A stretch of DNA of 64,000 nucleotides. Origin: Paenibacillus sp. DCT19 (lineage in GTDB: Bacteria; Bacillota; Bacilli; Paenibacillales; Paenibacillaceae). The stretch covers positions 3,793,501 through 3,857,500 of the forward strand of contig NZ_CP029639.1 in assembly GCF_003268635.1 (NCBI RefSeq). Direction: 5' to 3'. The position numbers and the translations under genes were made by a program. Under the pieces are notes generated by a model. The model was not told where the DNA came from. It saw only the letters and a list, made by a program, of their open reading frames with translations, and did not search any database. Each line of letters begins with the position of its first letter. Position 1 is the stretch's first letter. This document shows, piece by piece, positions 22,236 to 32,225 of the stretch.

Positions 22236-22871
22236 ATGGACGAGACAATTGATCAGCTTCAGTATGATGAAAAACACTATTGTTGGGAAGGCACGATAGA
22301 GGTTCAAGCTTCAAAAGATTTATTTCAAACAGATCTTTATACCCTGAATACGTTTATTGATGAAGCAGAACAACCTTTATGTATAACCGATTTAAACAGT
22401 ATCTATTATGTAAAAGAACATTTTGCGGAAATATATCATATCTTTTTGGAAAGTATGCTCGCATGGCAAAATAGCAATAAAATGGCTTATGAAGTTTATG
22501 ATGAGGAAGCACATAACTTTGATCCTATCCATTTCAGTCATAAAGAAGAAATTCATAACTACTTAGGTTCTCCGCTCCTTCAGATTCATCCTAGTTATAT
22601 CAAAGACCAATTTTCATACTATTCCATCAGCTTTTTTAATCAAAATAAGCTTTCGATTGAGCATGGATTTAACGCACTTTTTCACAAGAAAGAGTTAATT
22701 GATCTCATGCCTTTCGATGCTGAAACTAGTTTAAGAAATCTTATAGATCTGGAGCCAGACTGTACACGTTGGCAGCCAAACTTCTGGATGTTAAAGCTGG
22801 AGCGAACCGAACTTTTGTACAACGCCCCCTCTACCTTTAAGAACGTTTGGCTGAACGGAACATCATTATAG
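22236..22871 (+). CDS. Hypothetical protein, 211 residues
   Basis: I do not recognise this protein with confidence. It is acidic and soluble, without signal peptide or membrane segment, with many aromatic residues (HYCWEGTIEV, FSYYSISFFNQNKLSIEHGF). The start ATG has a good AGGTGA site three bases away. The 3' end runs into a strong hairpin terminator at 22875-22922, so it is probably a monocistronic gene. The phrase EHGFNALFHKKELIDL suggests an intracellular DUF of the kind found beside toxin/immunity clusters, but that is only an impression. Confidence 0.7.
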   Translation: MDETIDQLQYDEKHYCWEGTIEVQASKDLFQTDLYTLNTFIDEAEQPLCITDLNSIYYVKEHFAEIYHIFLESMLAWQNSNKMAYEVYDEEAHNFDPIHFSHKEEIHNYLGSPLLQIHPSYIKDQFSYYSISFFNQNKLSIEHGFNALFHKKELIDLMPFDAETSLRNLIDLEPDCTRWQPNFWMLKLERTELLYNAPSTFKNVWLNGTSL

Positions 22872-22874
22872 AAC

Positions 22875-22922
22875 AAGGGACAACCATCTGTACGAGATGT
22901 GTTGTCCCTTTTGACATTCAGT
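22875..22922. terminator. Bidirectional terminator between the unknown gene and the MFS gene
   Basis: AAGGGACAAC and GTTGTCCCTT pair as a long stem with a second inner CATCT/AGATG stem, followed by TTTT. It serves the plus-strand 211-residue gene and probably also the converging MFS gene. Confidence 0.75.
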
Positions 22923-22963
22923 TTGCTTTGTATCACACAAGCTGTATGACTATATTTCTTTTT

Positions 22964-24126
22964 TTATGCTACAGCCTGAACGCTATGCTCTTTGCGACTG
23001 ATCGCATATATAGCTGTAACAAGTCCAAGTAGAATCAGAATTGATCCAACCCAGCCTGTGTGCTGAATAGCTGAATGATCAATAACCATTCCACCGATGT
23101 AAGTTCCTAGCGCAATACCCGCATGAGCAATACCTGAATTGGTACTGATCAACGTATCTGCTGTCTCTGGCGAAGTTTTGATAATTAGACTATTCTGCAC
23201 AGGGGTAACTGTCCAGCTCAGAGCACTCCACACACTCAACAGCAGTAAGAAAGCTATTAGAGGCAACCCTACACTGACTGGAATCAGTGCCATCGTAATC
23301 ATAAACGGAACTAATACAATAATGATTGCTTTGGCTGGATGTAGCCGATCCGATAACAGGCCTCCAATACCTCCTCCAGCAACTGCAGCAATTCCAAACA
23401 TGACATAGATGAATGTCACCATCGTAGAACTAGCTCCAATCGTCGCCTGAAGGAAAGGTGTGAAATACGCATACAGCGTTAAGTGACCTGCAAGCACTAA
23501 TAATGTCGTGGCATGAATTGCCAACATACGCGGATTCCATAGTGCAGACAATTGCTTTTTGAGCGGTACAACAGGGATCGGCTGTACACGTTCCATCGCA
23601 ATACTAATCGCAACGATCACTAGGGCTGTCAAAATAGCAATAAAGATAAACACTTCCCGCCATCCAGCCATATTACCTACGAAGATGCCAAGCGGCACAC
23701 CCAGAATGAGTGATGCACTTCCCCCATTGTAATGATCCCAACAGCCCGCCCTTTATACTGCGGATCCACAATACGAGCAGCGAGAGTTAGAGACAGTACA
23801 AAGATTAATGAACCCGTTGCAGCGCCGAGTGCCCTGCCTGCCATCAGCATGTAGAAGTTCACACTGAACGCGGAGATTAGATTACTCATTAGAAACACAG
23901 CTAATGTGCAGAGATACACCTTTTTCCGTTCAAATCGGGCTGTTACATTCAACAGAATAGGTGCAGATATCGCATAAACTAATGAAAATATAGAGATCAA
24001 ATATCCTGCTTTTGCGTAGCTCAGGTGTAAATCTGTTGCAATCAAGTCCAGAATCCCACCCAAAATAAGTTCAACGGTTCCGACAACAAAGGCCGCAATC
24101 GCCAAAACATATACTTTTTTATTCAT
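22964..24126 (-). CDS. MFS transporter (DHA1 type, sugar/drug efflux), one frameshift
   Basis: About 387 residues after repair, twelve predicted membrane segments. It begins MNKKVYVLAIAAFVVGTVEL, typical of AraJ/YdhP-like DHA1 exporters, with the cytoplasmic motif RFERKKVYL after helix 2 and GRALGAATGSLIFVLSL in helix 4. The ATG at 24126 is preceded by AGGAGG. The frame breaks in the C-run 23721-23725; one extra base gives TMGGSASLILGVPLGIFVGNM. It lies directly downstream of a TrmB-like regulator on the same strand, with a terminator in between, so it may be a regulated target. The substrate cannot be inferred. Confidence 0.87.
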
Positions 24127-24192
24127 ATTCCGAATCCTCCTCAAAAGTTACAACTACGATAGTAACCCAAGAGGAAAAAGATTTCAATAAAA

Positions 24193-24219
24193 AAAACTAT
24201 TCTGCAATAGAATAGTTTT
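24193..24219 (-). terminator. Terminator of the TrmB-like gene
   Basis: AAAACTATTCT and AGAATAGTTTT form an 11-bp stem around five bases and are followed on the minus strand by eight T. Confidence 0.8.
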
Positions 24220-24235
24220 GAAACGACGTTAATCT

Positions 24236-24988
24236 CTAATAGATCAGTCGGGCTAGCAACTTGGAAATCTCTTGATCCTGTAAGAGCTGATCGCCATACT
24301 TTTTCGTAATTTGCGTGAGCGCAATATCATGATAGAAATAATCTGTTAGCGCTTTAACGATAGGTTTGGACGTCGTCTTTATCGCCTTCCACGCCTCATT
24401 CTCAATGCCTGCAAACAGCAAATACGCATGATCCACAATCAGCAACTGAGAAGGCTCAAGATGGTTCCCCACTGGAATTAAAGAATATCTTCTGGTAAGT
24501 GACGTCTCCAAGCCACCAACAGCGAGCACCTCTACATACACTCCCTGCTGTTCCTTTTGCTCCAGCAATGGACGGTACTTCTCCATCTGTTCACTCCAGC
24601 CGAGCAATAGAATGGAAGAGTCTGCTTCTCCAATTAATTGCTCAATATTAGAGGTTATGGAGGTTGCGTCCTTTAACGTCCAGATGTGTTCATCCGAATA
24701 CGTTCGCTTGATTTTATAACTCTTCAGCTCTTCAATGTCATTCTCAAAATCTGCTCTGATCTTGAGAATGATCGACTGGAGGTCTACAGCCAAATACAAC
24801 TTTTTCTTGCCGTTCATGGTTGTAAGGACTGCCCCTTTATCAATCAATCGATTCAATACCTCATATATTTTCGCTTTAGGCACATTCGAGTGATTCACAA
24901 TGGATGTCGCATCAAGGGGTTCATTTTGAGCAAATATCGCTTCGTACACTTGGCTTTCGTATTGGGTAAATCCGAATTTTTGTAACAT
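24236..24988 (-). CDS. TrmB-family transcriptional regulator
   Basis: A 250-residue protein. Residues ~1-70 are the TrmB winged helix (LQKFGFTQYESQVYEAIFAQ, VPKAKIYEVLNRLIDKGAV), followed by a coiled segment and a C-terminal phospholipase-D-like regulatory domain (DSSILLLGWSEQMEKYRPLLEQ, QLLIVDHAYLLFAG). Family members bind sugars and regulate sugar transport or efflux. It lies upstream of the MFS transporter gene on the same strand, which is its most likely target. The rare arginine- and cysteine-poor C-terminus ends LLARLIY just before a strong terminator. Confidence 0.88.
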   Translation of the reverse strand: MLQKFGFTQYESQVYEAIFAQNEPLDATSIVNHSNVPKAKIYEVLNRLIDKGAVLTTMNGKKKLYLAVDLQSIILKIRADFENDIEELKSYKIKRTYSDEHIWTLKDATSITSNIEQLIGEADSSILLLGWSEQMEKYRPLLEQKEQQGVYVEVLAVGGLETSLTRRYSLIPVGNHLEPSQLLIVDHAYLLFAGIENEAWKAIKTTSKPIVKALTDYFYHDIALTQITKKYGDQLLQDQEISKLLARLIY

Positions 24989-25207
24989 GGACCGATCACT
25001 CGCATCCTTTCTTATTAGACAAAGTACAGCTTGTATGATAGCACTTTCTCAAGTTTAGTCGTACTTTCAGTTTAGTCCCGAGCATTCCTCTGTCCAGTTC
25101 CTGCCATGGGCTTTGTACAAGTAGAATCCTCATATTATGCAGGCTCATGGGTTATATTAAACACCAGGTTGTACAATTCCCTTATACTTAAGGAGCTGAT
25201 CTGATTC

Positions 25208-25336
25208 ATGGAAAGCACGAAGGAATTCGTCAAAAAAGTGAACGACAATGCTGAGAAAGCGCGTCATAACAAAAACAATGGCAAAGGTACACCAGGTGAC
25301 AAACTGCCTAATAAACAGCACAGCACGAATAAATAA
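25208..25336 (+). CDS. Small basic hydrophilic protein, 42 residues
   Basis: ATG at 25208 gives MESTKEFVKKVNDNAEKARH, then an Asn/Lys/Gly-rich tail ending in KQHSTNK. AAGGAG lies 12 bases upstream, and a bidirectional terminator follows at 25395-25422, so the gene has its own transcription unit. The size, charge, and lack of cysteine or aromatic core look like a minor small acid-soluble-type spore protein or other disordered stress protein, but I cannot match it to a named family. Confidence 0.55.
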   Translation: MESTKEFVKKVNDNAEKARHNKNNGKGTPGDKLPNKQHSTNK

Positions 25337-25394
25337 AGAGATTAGAATTACTGCACATGAAGATTCAATCCGGTGTTCCATATCAAAAAAACAA

Positions 25395-25422
25395 AAAAGG
25401 ATCTCTGTCTAGAGATCCTTTT
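25395..25422. terminator. Bidirectional terminator between the 42-residue gene and the GH51 gene
   Basis: AAAAGGATCTCT-GTCT-AGAGATCCTTTT is a perfect 12-bp stem with A and T tracts on both sides, between converging genes. Confidence 0.85.
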
Positions 25423-25485
25423 CTAACACATGTATTATTAATTTGCATTCATAATTTCAATAAATTTCTGTCATTTAGGATAGGT

Positions 25486-28400
25486 TTATAACACACTCAT
25501 AACTAATACGTTCACCGAATTTGCTGGTAAGTGAAGTACAACTGTCTCTCCCTGCTGGTTCACCTTTTGTTCTACCGGAACGACCTTTTCATCATTCTTT
25601 TGGTTCACATTCGGAAGGTGAACTAAACTCTCGTCCCCGCTAATTGTAATCCATGTTGCTTCGGCTGCTACTTGCAGGTGTTCGAGCTGAAGCTGCGTTG
25701 CTTTCTCTACAGGATCAGCATTAACCATTTTCACATATACATGCTCATCATCTCTCGTAACAGAGTGGAACACCTCGCGATTATACGCCTCTAACTTGTA
25801 GTCGAGCGTCTTGCTGGATGTATGTCCATCCGTATAGGAGCAGAGGAGCCGATCTCCAGTATCACCACCATAGTTGACTGTGATCGTATACAGCGTATCA
25901 TCCGTTAATGGTTCATAGTTTGCAGCTCTGAGATTACCTGCTGCCGAGCTGGAAGAATAATCGCCCAGCGTGTAGCCTTCGATCCCCTGTTTGTACACTT
26001 TGACTCCGGTCGCTTGTCCATCATACGCAATAGCATACTCTGTGACATCTTTGGATTCAGGTGTGATATCGGTCAGACCTACACCAACATAGAATCCATC
26101 CTCACCCGATACCCGCTGAGCCTGCACCTGCACTTGGTAATTGGTCCAATCTTCATTGAGCAAATAAATTCCGTTTAGACCACTGTCCTGTGCCTCTAAT
26201 CGTAATCCGTTGCCTGGTTCCATCGTATATCCTGCCGATCCAGGAATAAGTGACCACACTTCACTAAGCTCGTTCTGCTCTCTAAAGTCCTCTTCGAGCA
26301 GAACGCTACCATCCTGGTTGGAAGTGACCTTAATGCTCTTAACTACGATATCTGCATTACCCGTCGCAATTTCAATTCCTCCGCGTGGAATTAGTTCCAG
26401 CTGTTTGCCTTTGTTGTACGTGGAGAATGAAGTACCCAGCACTTCTTTTCCTACATGCTTCGCAAAGAGCTGTTGCACATAATAATTAGGTGTGAACCAT
26501 ACCGTCTCATCATCAAACCAAATGCAGTCCGGTGTCCAGCGATAGGTTCCATCGGTAAGCACTTTATTAAATAACGGTGCATAGGCTGCCAAGCGCACGA
26601 CATCCGCATTATTTTCAAATCCGGTCATTACTGCAGCTTCAGCGACAGCGCCAGCAAGTGTATTTTTATCTGTCGAAGCGTATTCTCCTACAAACACCTT
26701 GGAGGTCTGCTTCCAGTCGATACTTCCATCTGCATGGTAGGCTCGATCATAGTAATTATAGCGATCCGCATTATTCAGTAAATATTCATTCGAACGGTAG
26801 TAGTGCTCATCCGCAATCGTATCCATATAATCCTGCTGATGTTCATACCAATTCACCGTCTCTGTAATGACTTCAGCACCATCTGCAAAAGCAACCTGTG
26901 CCGATCCAGTGAGATTGCCACTCAGGAATTTCCAGCCCTCCTGATACGCATCATCATCCGCCTGCGCACCAACCGTTGAAATAATATGCAGCTCATGATC
27001 TGGATAGTGAAGCTTCATGTACGCATCAATGGAGGTTTTGAACACTTCAAAGTTAGCAAAAAACTCGGTTCCCAGTTCTCATTCCCTACCCCCAGGTAAC
27101 GAAGATCGAAGGGCTCAGGATGTCCCATCTGCGCACGCAGTGCTGCCCATTCATTATTTTTCACATCAACACTTAATGCAAAATCGATAAGATCCGTAAA
27201 GTTCTTGATATAATATTCCCGCAGTGCACCACCAGCTGGATGAGCATAGTCCGAACGCGCCTGACAAAGGACACCACAAGCCATCACCGGCACTGGCAAA
27301 GCATTCAAGTCCTCCGCTAGTTGGAAATACTCCATATAACCGAGACCCATGGTCATCATATATCCCCAGACATTGTAGTTCTCTTTGCGTAGCTCAACTT
27401 CACCTACGGAGTCCTTCCAATCATAGACATTCTCCCATATAAATGAACCCTCTGAGATACAGCCTCCCGGAAAACGTAGAAATGTCGGATGTAGATCGAC
27501 AAGCGCCTGAATGAGGTCTTTCCGAAGTCGGTAATTTGCATTCCCCTTGTAGTTCGCATGTGCAGAGCTGGAATCACCTTGTTCGTTCGGAACTGCTCCC
27601 CATACATCCTGTGGCATTAAAGACACCATGTCGATGGAGATTTCACCCTCAAAGCTCAGTACCAATTGTCCCATCGCAGTTGCCGTTCCGGTTAAGACGA
27701 GGTTGGCTGAAGCCTGTTGCGTACCTACACCATATTTCTTCCACGTGCCTCCCCCTTCTACATGCAAAACGACAGGTTCACTGATGGAATGTTGATGTGC
27801 GTCCTGCAACTGCACGGTTACCGTACCTGGAGCATCCGCCTTGGCCCAGATTGTGAAGTTATAGCGCTCCCCTTGTTGGATTGACATTGCGCAATGCTGA
27901 TTCGAGTCTGAGAAGCCACGGTTACGAATGGTTGCGCCATCTTGTACCGTCACATAATAGGCATTCGTTTCCGGATCATCTAAACCAAAGTGCTCATTCA
28001 ATCCACCGTTGTGCTGTACAAACATACGATCTGTGTCCCCGGACCAAGCAAACAACGGATCACGATTCCGCCCCGTCGAACAGCCACATTCTCCCGATGC
28101 ATGTGAGTATGTATCAAAGGCAAACGATTCAAACGAACGATTCTGTACCAGTTCTGCGTAAATGCCCCCATCTGCAGCATTGTTGATGTCCTCGTAGAAC
28201 AAGCCATACATCACTTCACTGATATCAGCGACCTTCTGATCCCCATGAATGGTGATCGTATATGGCGGTAAATGTTCAGGCAACACGGAAACATCATAAT
28301 GCTTGCTGAGTGTGCTGCTTCCCTTCGTTAACAAAGCACTTAAACGGACTTCTTGCGGCGAAGTAACCGTCTGGATCTTCCCATCATGCGATAGAATCTC

Positions 28401-29249
28401 TGGCTGGCTAGACCGCCATTGTACATCGACCTTACCGCCCAACAGATTCAAGGGCAATGAAATATCCTTTGTAATAATTTTGGTCGGGAACGAAAGATAT
28501 TTATCCCCTGCGAGCTTGATGATCTCTTCATCTGTCAGTGACTCACACATCACTTCAATCACTTCATCCATGGTTAAGCCAGCTCGATAAATACGTAGAT
28601 CGGAGAGCGAACCTGCAAAGTCAACATCTGCAGCGTACTGAGAACGTCCGATATAGTTCTGACTGTAGTTGGAAATATCGCTGAAGGTATCAAACCATTT
28701 GCGCAGCTTCGCATAGTTCCCACTAGAGGTTTGGCTAATGGAACCATCCGCAGCCTTCTCCCCATTCACATAAACGATAGGTCCTGCACTACTCTGAGTG
28801 CCATTCTCTGTTCCTGAGATGGATAATGCAATATGCATCCATTCCCCACTCGCGAAGCCACGACCTGGATCGGCCACGAGATCGTCAGCCGCAAACAGAG
28901 AGCTCCGCAAATGACGTGTTAGAAATACATATGGGCCTTGCTCACCTTTACCAAAATCAAAAATTCGTTCCCACACGTTGGCACCCTTGCCAAAGTTGAC
29001 CCATGTCGAAACCGTCAACCCTGTGTTATCGCTTACATCTTGAAGTAGATTGGAAGGTAGCGCAAGATAAGATGAACCATTGGCTCCCCCTGCAAAGGTA
29101 GCAGCAGTTCTGCCTTGAACGGTAGAAATGGTGGGTTTCTGATCTCCTAAAGCTACTCCCACATGCCCATTTCCTGAGGAATCCTGACCTATGTTCGTCG
29201 GTTCATCAAACGTGTAATGTGCGATCAACTGATTCTTGAATGTACTCAT
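25486..29249 (-). CDS. Multidomain GH51 alpha-L-arabinofuranosidase with LamG and Ig-like modules, one frameshift
   Basis: About 1254 residues after repair. Order: LamG/concanavalin-like domain (1-230, LIAHYTFDEPTNIGQDSSGNG), bacterial Ig-like domain (~245-330), GH51 TIM barrel from ~335 (MYGLFYEDINNAADGGIYAE) with acid/base Glu near 720 (GVGNENWE) and nucleophile Glu near 850 (VFVGEYAS), an inserted LamG-like domain (WTNYQVQVQAQRVSGEDGFY), and the C-terminal beta domain. It releases L-arabinofuranose from arabinan or arabinoxylan. The ATG follows AGGAGG. The frame breaks in the A-run 27058-27063; one extra base restores EPSFFANFEVFKTSI. There is no signal peptide despite carbohydrate-binding-type modules. 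It is divergent from the secreted GH43 gene. Confidence 0.88.
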
Positions 29250-29603
29250 TGGTAATCCTCCTATGTAACCAAATTTAATTCACATAAATATAAAATAGTT
29301 GATAAATATCTAAACAATTCACATACTCGTTATACTACCTACTTATATCCCATTTTTCAATAATAAAATTATAATAAGTCCTATTCCGCTAAGGAAACAA
29401 CGAAATTCTAAATTTAATTCTCGGCAGACGTTCATTCGATATGTCATAAACATTATAGTTTACAAATATATGAATTGATTGATAGTATAACAAATGAAAG
29501 CGGTTAATTGTAAATTTTAACAAGGAGGTGTGTACTGAAGTATTTGGCAATCAGGTAATGAACAAATAAACTATCATTGGGCGTTTGATGAAAGGGGAAT
29601 TTT
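29250..29603. promoter_or_regulatory. Divergent promoter region of the GH51/GH43 arabinan genes, with a candidate catabolite-repression site
   Basis: This AT-rich spacer carries both promoters. ATGAAAGCGGTTAATT at 29494-29509 resembles the CcpA cre consensus, matching its left half with two mismatches in the right. That would fit glucose repression of arabinan use, but it is a weak match. No coding sequence is seen here. Confidence 0.35.
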
Positions 29604-32017
29604 ATGAAGCGTTATATGGCTATCGCACTTAGTGCCGCTCTGCTCACTTCACCAACTCTGTTGCCAGGCTCAGCTATGGCGAACAGTTCTACCTCAGACG
29701 TGATCCAACCACAATCGACTACTCAATCTACGCTTAACACGATACCTGGATTTACGGATGTTTCTGTTCACGATCCTTCCGTCATTAAGGTTGGCGATAC
29801 CTTTTATGTATTTGGTTCACATTTACAAGTCGCCAAATCCAAAGATTTAATGAACTGGGAAGCTGTGGCATCAGGCGTTACGGATAATAATCCAGTGGTT
29901 CCTAATGTGACGAAAGAGTTTGGAGAAGCCTTAGCCTGGGCGCAGACGGATACATTATGGGCGGCCGATGTTATTCAATTGGCTGATGGCAAATTTTATA
30001 TGTACTACAATGCGTGCAAAGGCGACTCTCCTCGCTCTGCACTTGGCGTTGCTGTCGCTGATAACATTGAAGGGCCTTATAAGGATCAGGGGATATTGCT
30101 GAAATCGGGTATGTGGGATCAGATTAGCGAGGACGGTACCATATATGATGCAACGAAACACCCTAACGTTGTTGACCCCGATGTGTTTTTTGATAAAGAC
30201 GGCAAGTTATGGATGGTATATGGCTCATATTCAGGAGGAATTTTCATTCTGGAGATGGACGAAACGACGGGCAAACCTCTGCCGAATCAAGGTTATGGCA
30301 AAAAACTGACGGGCGGTAATCACAGCCGCATTGAAGCGCCTTATATGCAATATAGCCCAGAGACGGACTATTATTATCTGTTCCTCTCCTATGGTGGACT
30401 CGACGCTGTTGGCGGATATAACATCCGGGTAGCACGTTCGAAGACACCAGATGGTCCATTTTACGATGCTGCGGGGAACGATATGATTCAAGTCAAGGCG
30501 GATAAGGACAAACCTCTGTTCGACGACGCATCCATTGAGCCATTCGGCGTTAAGCTGATGGGCAATTACCTGTTCCAGAGACAGATCGGTGATCCGGGTA
30601 CAGGTCAGGGTATCGGTTACGTATCACCAGGTCATAACTCCGCCTATATTGATCCTGAGAGTGGCAAGCACTTCTTGATCTTCCATTCTCGCTTTCCAGG
30701 ACGCGGGAACAACATGAAGTCCGTGTACATGAAATGCATATGAATGCCGATGGATGGCCTACAGTGTCTCCATATCGTTATGCAGGATTGGACGAAGCTT
30801 CTAATGTCATTCCGGGTAACTCGGTGGCAGGTCAGTATAAGTGGATTAATCACGGAAAAGATATCTCATCTGCCATCAAAACATCTCAAAATGTTGTTCT
30901 TTCTCCTAATGGTCAGATTAGCGGCGCAGTGACAGGCACATGGAGTGTTACAGATGATCATCGCAATCAGATCACCATCACGACAGACGGTGTAACTTAC
31001 AAAGGGGTACTTACCTATGAGTGGGAACCGAATCTTCAGCGCGAGATTCTGACCTTCAGTGCCCTCTCCTCTACAGGCGTTGCGATCTGGGGAAGTCAAG
31101 AAGTTGACCTTGCGGATCAAGCCGTTGTTGATGCGGTTAAAAAGGATCTAAGTATCGGTGACACCAAAAATATATTTTTCAATGTGTCCCTCCCCACATC
31201 AGGTGCACGGGATAGCAAGATTACATGGAGTTCGTCTAATGTCGCTGTACTTTCAAATACAGGGGTTGTGAATCGTCCCCGTTCAGGCAAAGGCGATGCC
31301 AAAGTAACATTAACGGCTAACATTACAAAAGGAACTGCATCTACCTCCCAAAGGTTTAATATTACCGTACCTGAGCAAGCAAAAGGACCTTTACTTGGGG
31401 AATACAGATTTGACGGCAGCAAGCTCGCCAAAATTGCACAGGATTCCAGTAAAAACGGATATCATGGACAAGCCTTTCACGTGGAGAGTTCGGTCGTAGG
31501 TAACAAGAAAAACCTCGCTGCTGCTTTTAACGGACAAGACAGCTATATCGAACTGCCTGGACTTATCACAGATACGACGGACTTCACATTTAGCAGCTGG
31601 GTCTATTGGGACGGTGGTAATCCATGGCAACGGATTTTCGACTTCGGTAATGGCTTGACGCGTCATATGTTCCTTACGCCTTCTCAACATAACGGAGCAC
31701 TACAATTCACCATTCATAATGAGGGTAAGGATCAAAGTCTGATCGCATCCCAAGCATTGCCCACGAACCAATGGGTTCATGTTGCTGTTACACTCCAGAG
31801 TGACACAGGAACGTTATATGTGAATGGCCAATCTGTGGCGAGTAGTACCGACATCACCTATAACCCCAAAGATTTACAAGTTACTGAGGCATACTTAGGC
31901 AAGAGCCGATATACTGCCGATCCGTATTTCAAGGGCAAGATGGATCAGGTTAGCATTTATAATAAAGCACTGACAGCTAAAGAGATCCAACGCTTGGCTG
32001 GAGAGCGCCCGGAGTAA
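29604..32017 (+). CDS. Secreted GH43 arabinanase with arabinanase C-terminal, Ig-like and LamG domains, one frameshift
   Basis: About 804 residues after repair. A signal peptide ends near residue 26 (PGSAMA). The GH43 five-blade propeller follows, with Asp57 (VHDPSVIKVGD), Asp191/193 (NVVDPDVFFDKDG) and Glu244 (SRIEAPYM) as the likely catalytic set. After it come the small beta domain common in endo-arabinanases (~390-500), an Ig-like domain (~505-590) and a C-terminal LamG domain (LLGEYRFDGSKLAKIAQDSS). The ATG has AAAGGGGAA upstream. The frame breaks near 30713; one extra C gives GRGNNHEVRVHEMHMNADGW. It probably cuts alpha-1,5-arabinan outside the cell, feeding the divergent GH51 enzyme. 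Confidence 0.88.
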
Positions 32018-32044
32018 TTAGTGCACAAAATTAAATAAATAGGA

Positions 32045-32085
32045 AGAGACCACATTCATTGGTTTGGTGCATGAATGTGGTCTCT
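32045..32085. terminator. Hairpin 1 between GH43 and metE
   Basis: AGAGACCACATTCAT and ATGAATGTGGTCTCT form a perfect 15-bp stem with an 11-base loop, 27 bases past the GH43 stop. The following T tract is short. Confidence 0.6.
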
Positions 32086-32101
32086 TCTATTGTCCTGAAT
32101 A

Positions 32102-32147
32102 AAGAACAACTGTAGCCTACGTAATTGTAAGAGCTACAGTTGTTCTT
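32102..32147. terminator. Hairpin 2 between GH43 and metE
   Basis: AAGAACAACTGTAGC and GCTACAGTTGTTCTT form a second perfect 15-bp stem, separated from the first by 16 bases, between the converging GH43 and metE genes. Confidence 0.6.
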
Positions 32148-32225
32148 ATTGCTGCTTTTGTTATTATCGCATGATGGTAGAGCAATCATGCGTCATTCAT
32201 TCTTTTCTAAGCGTAAGGTTAAAGC

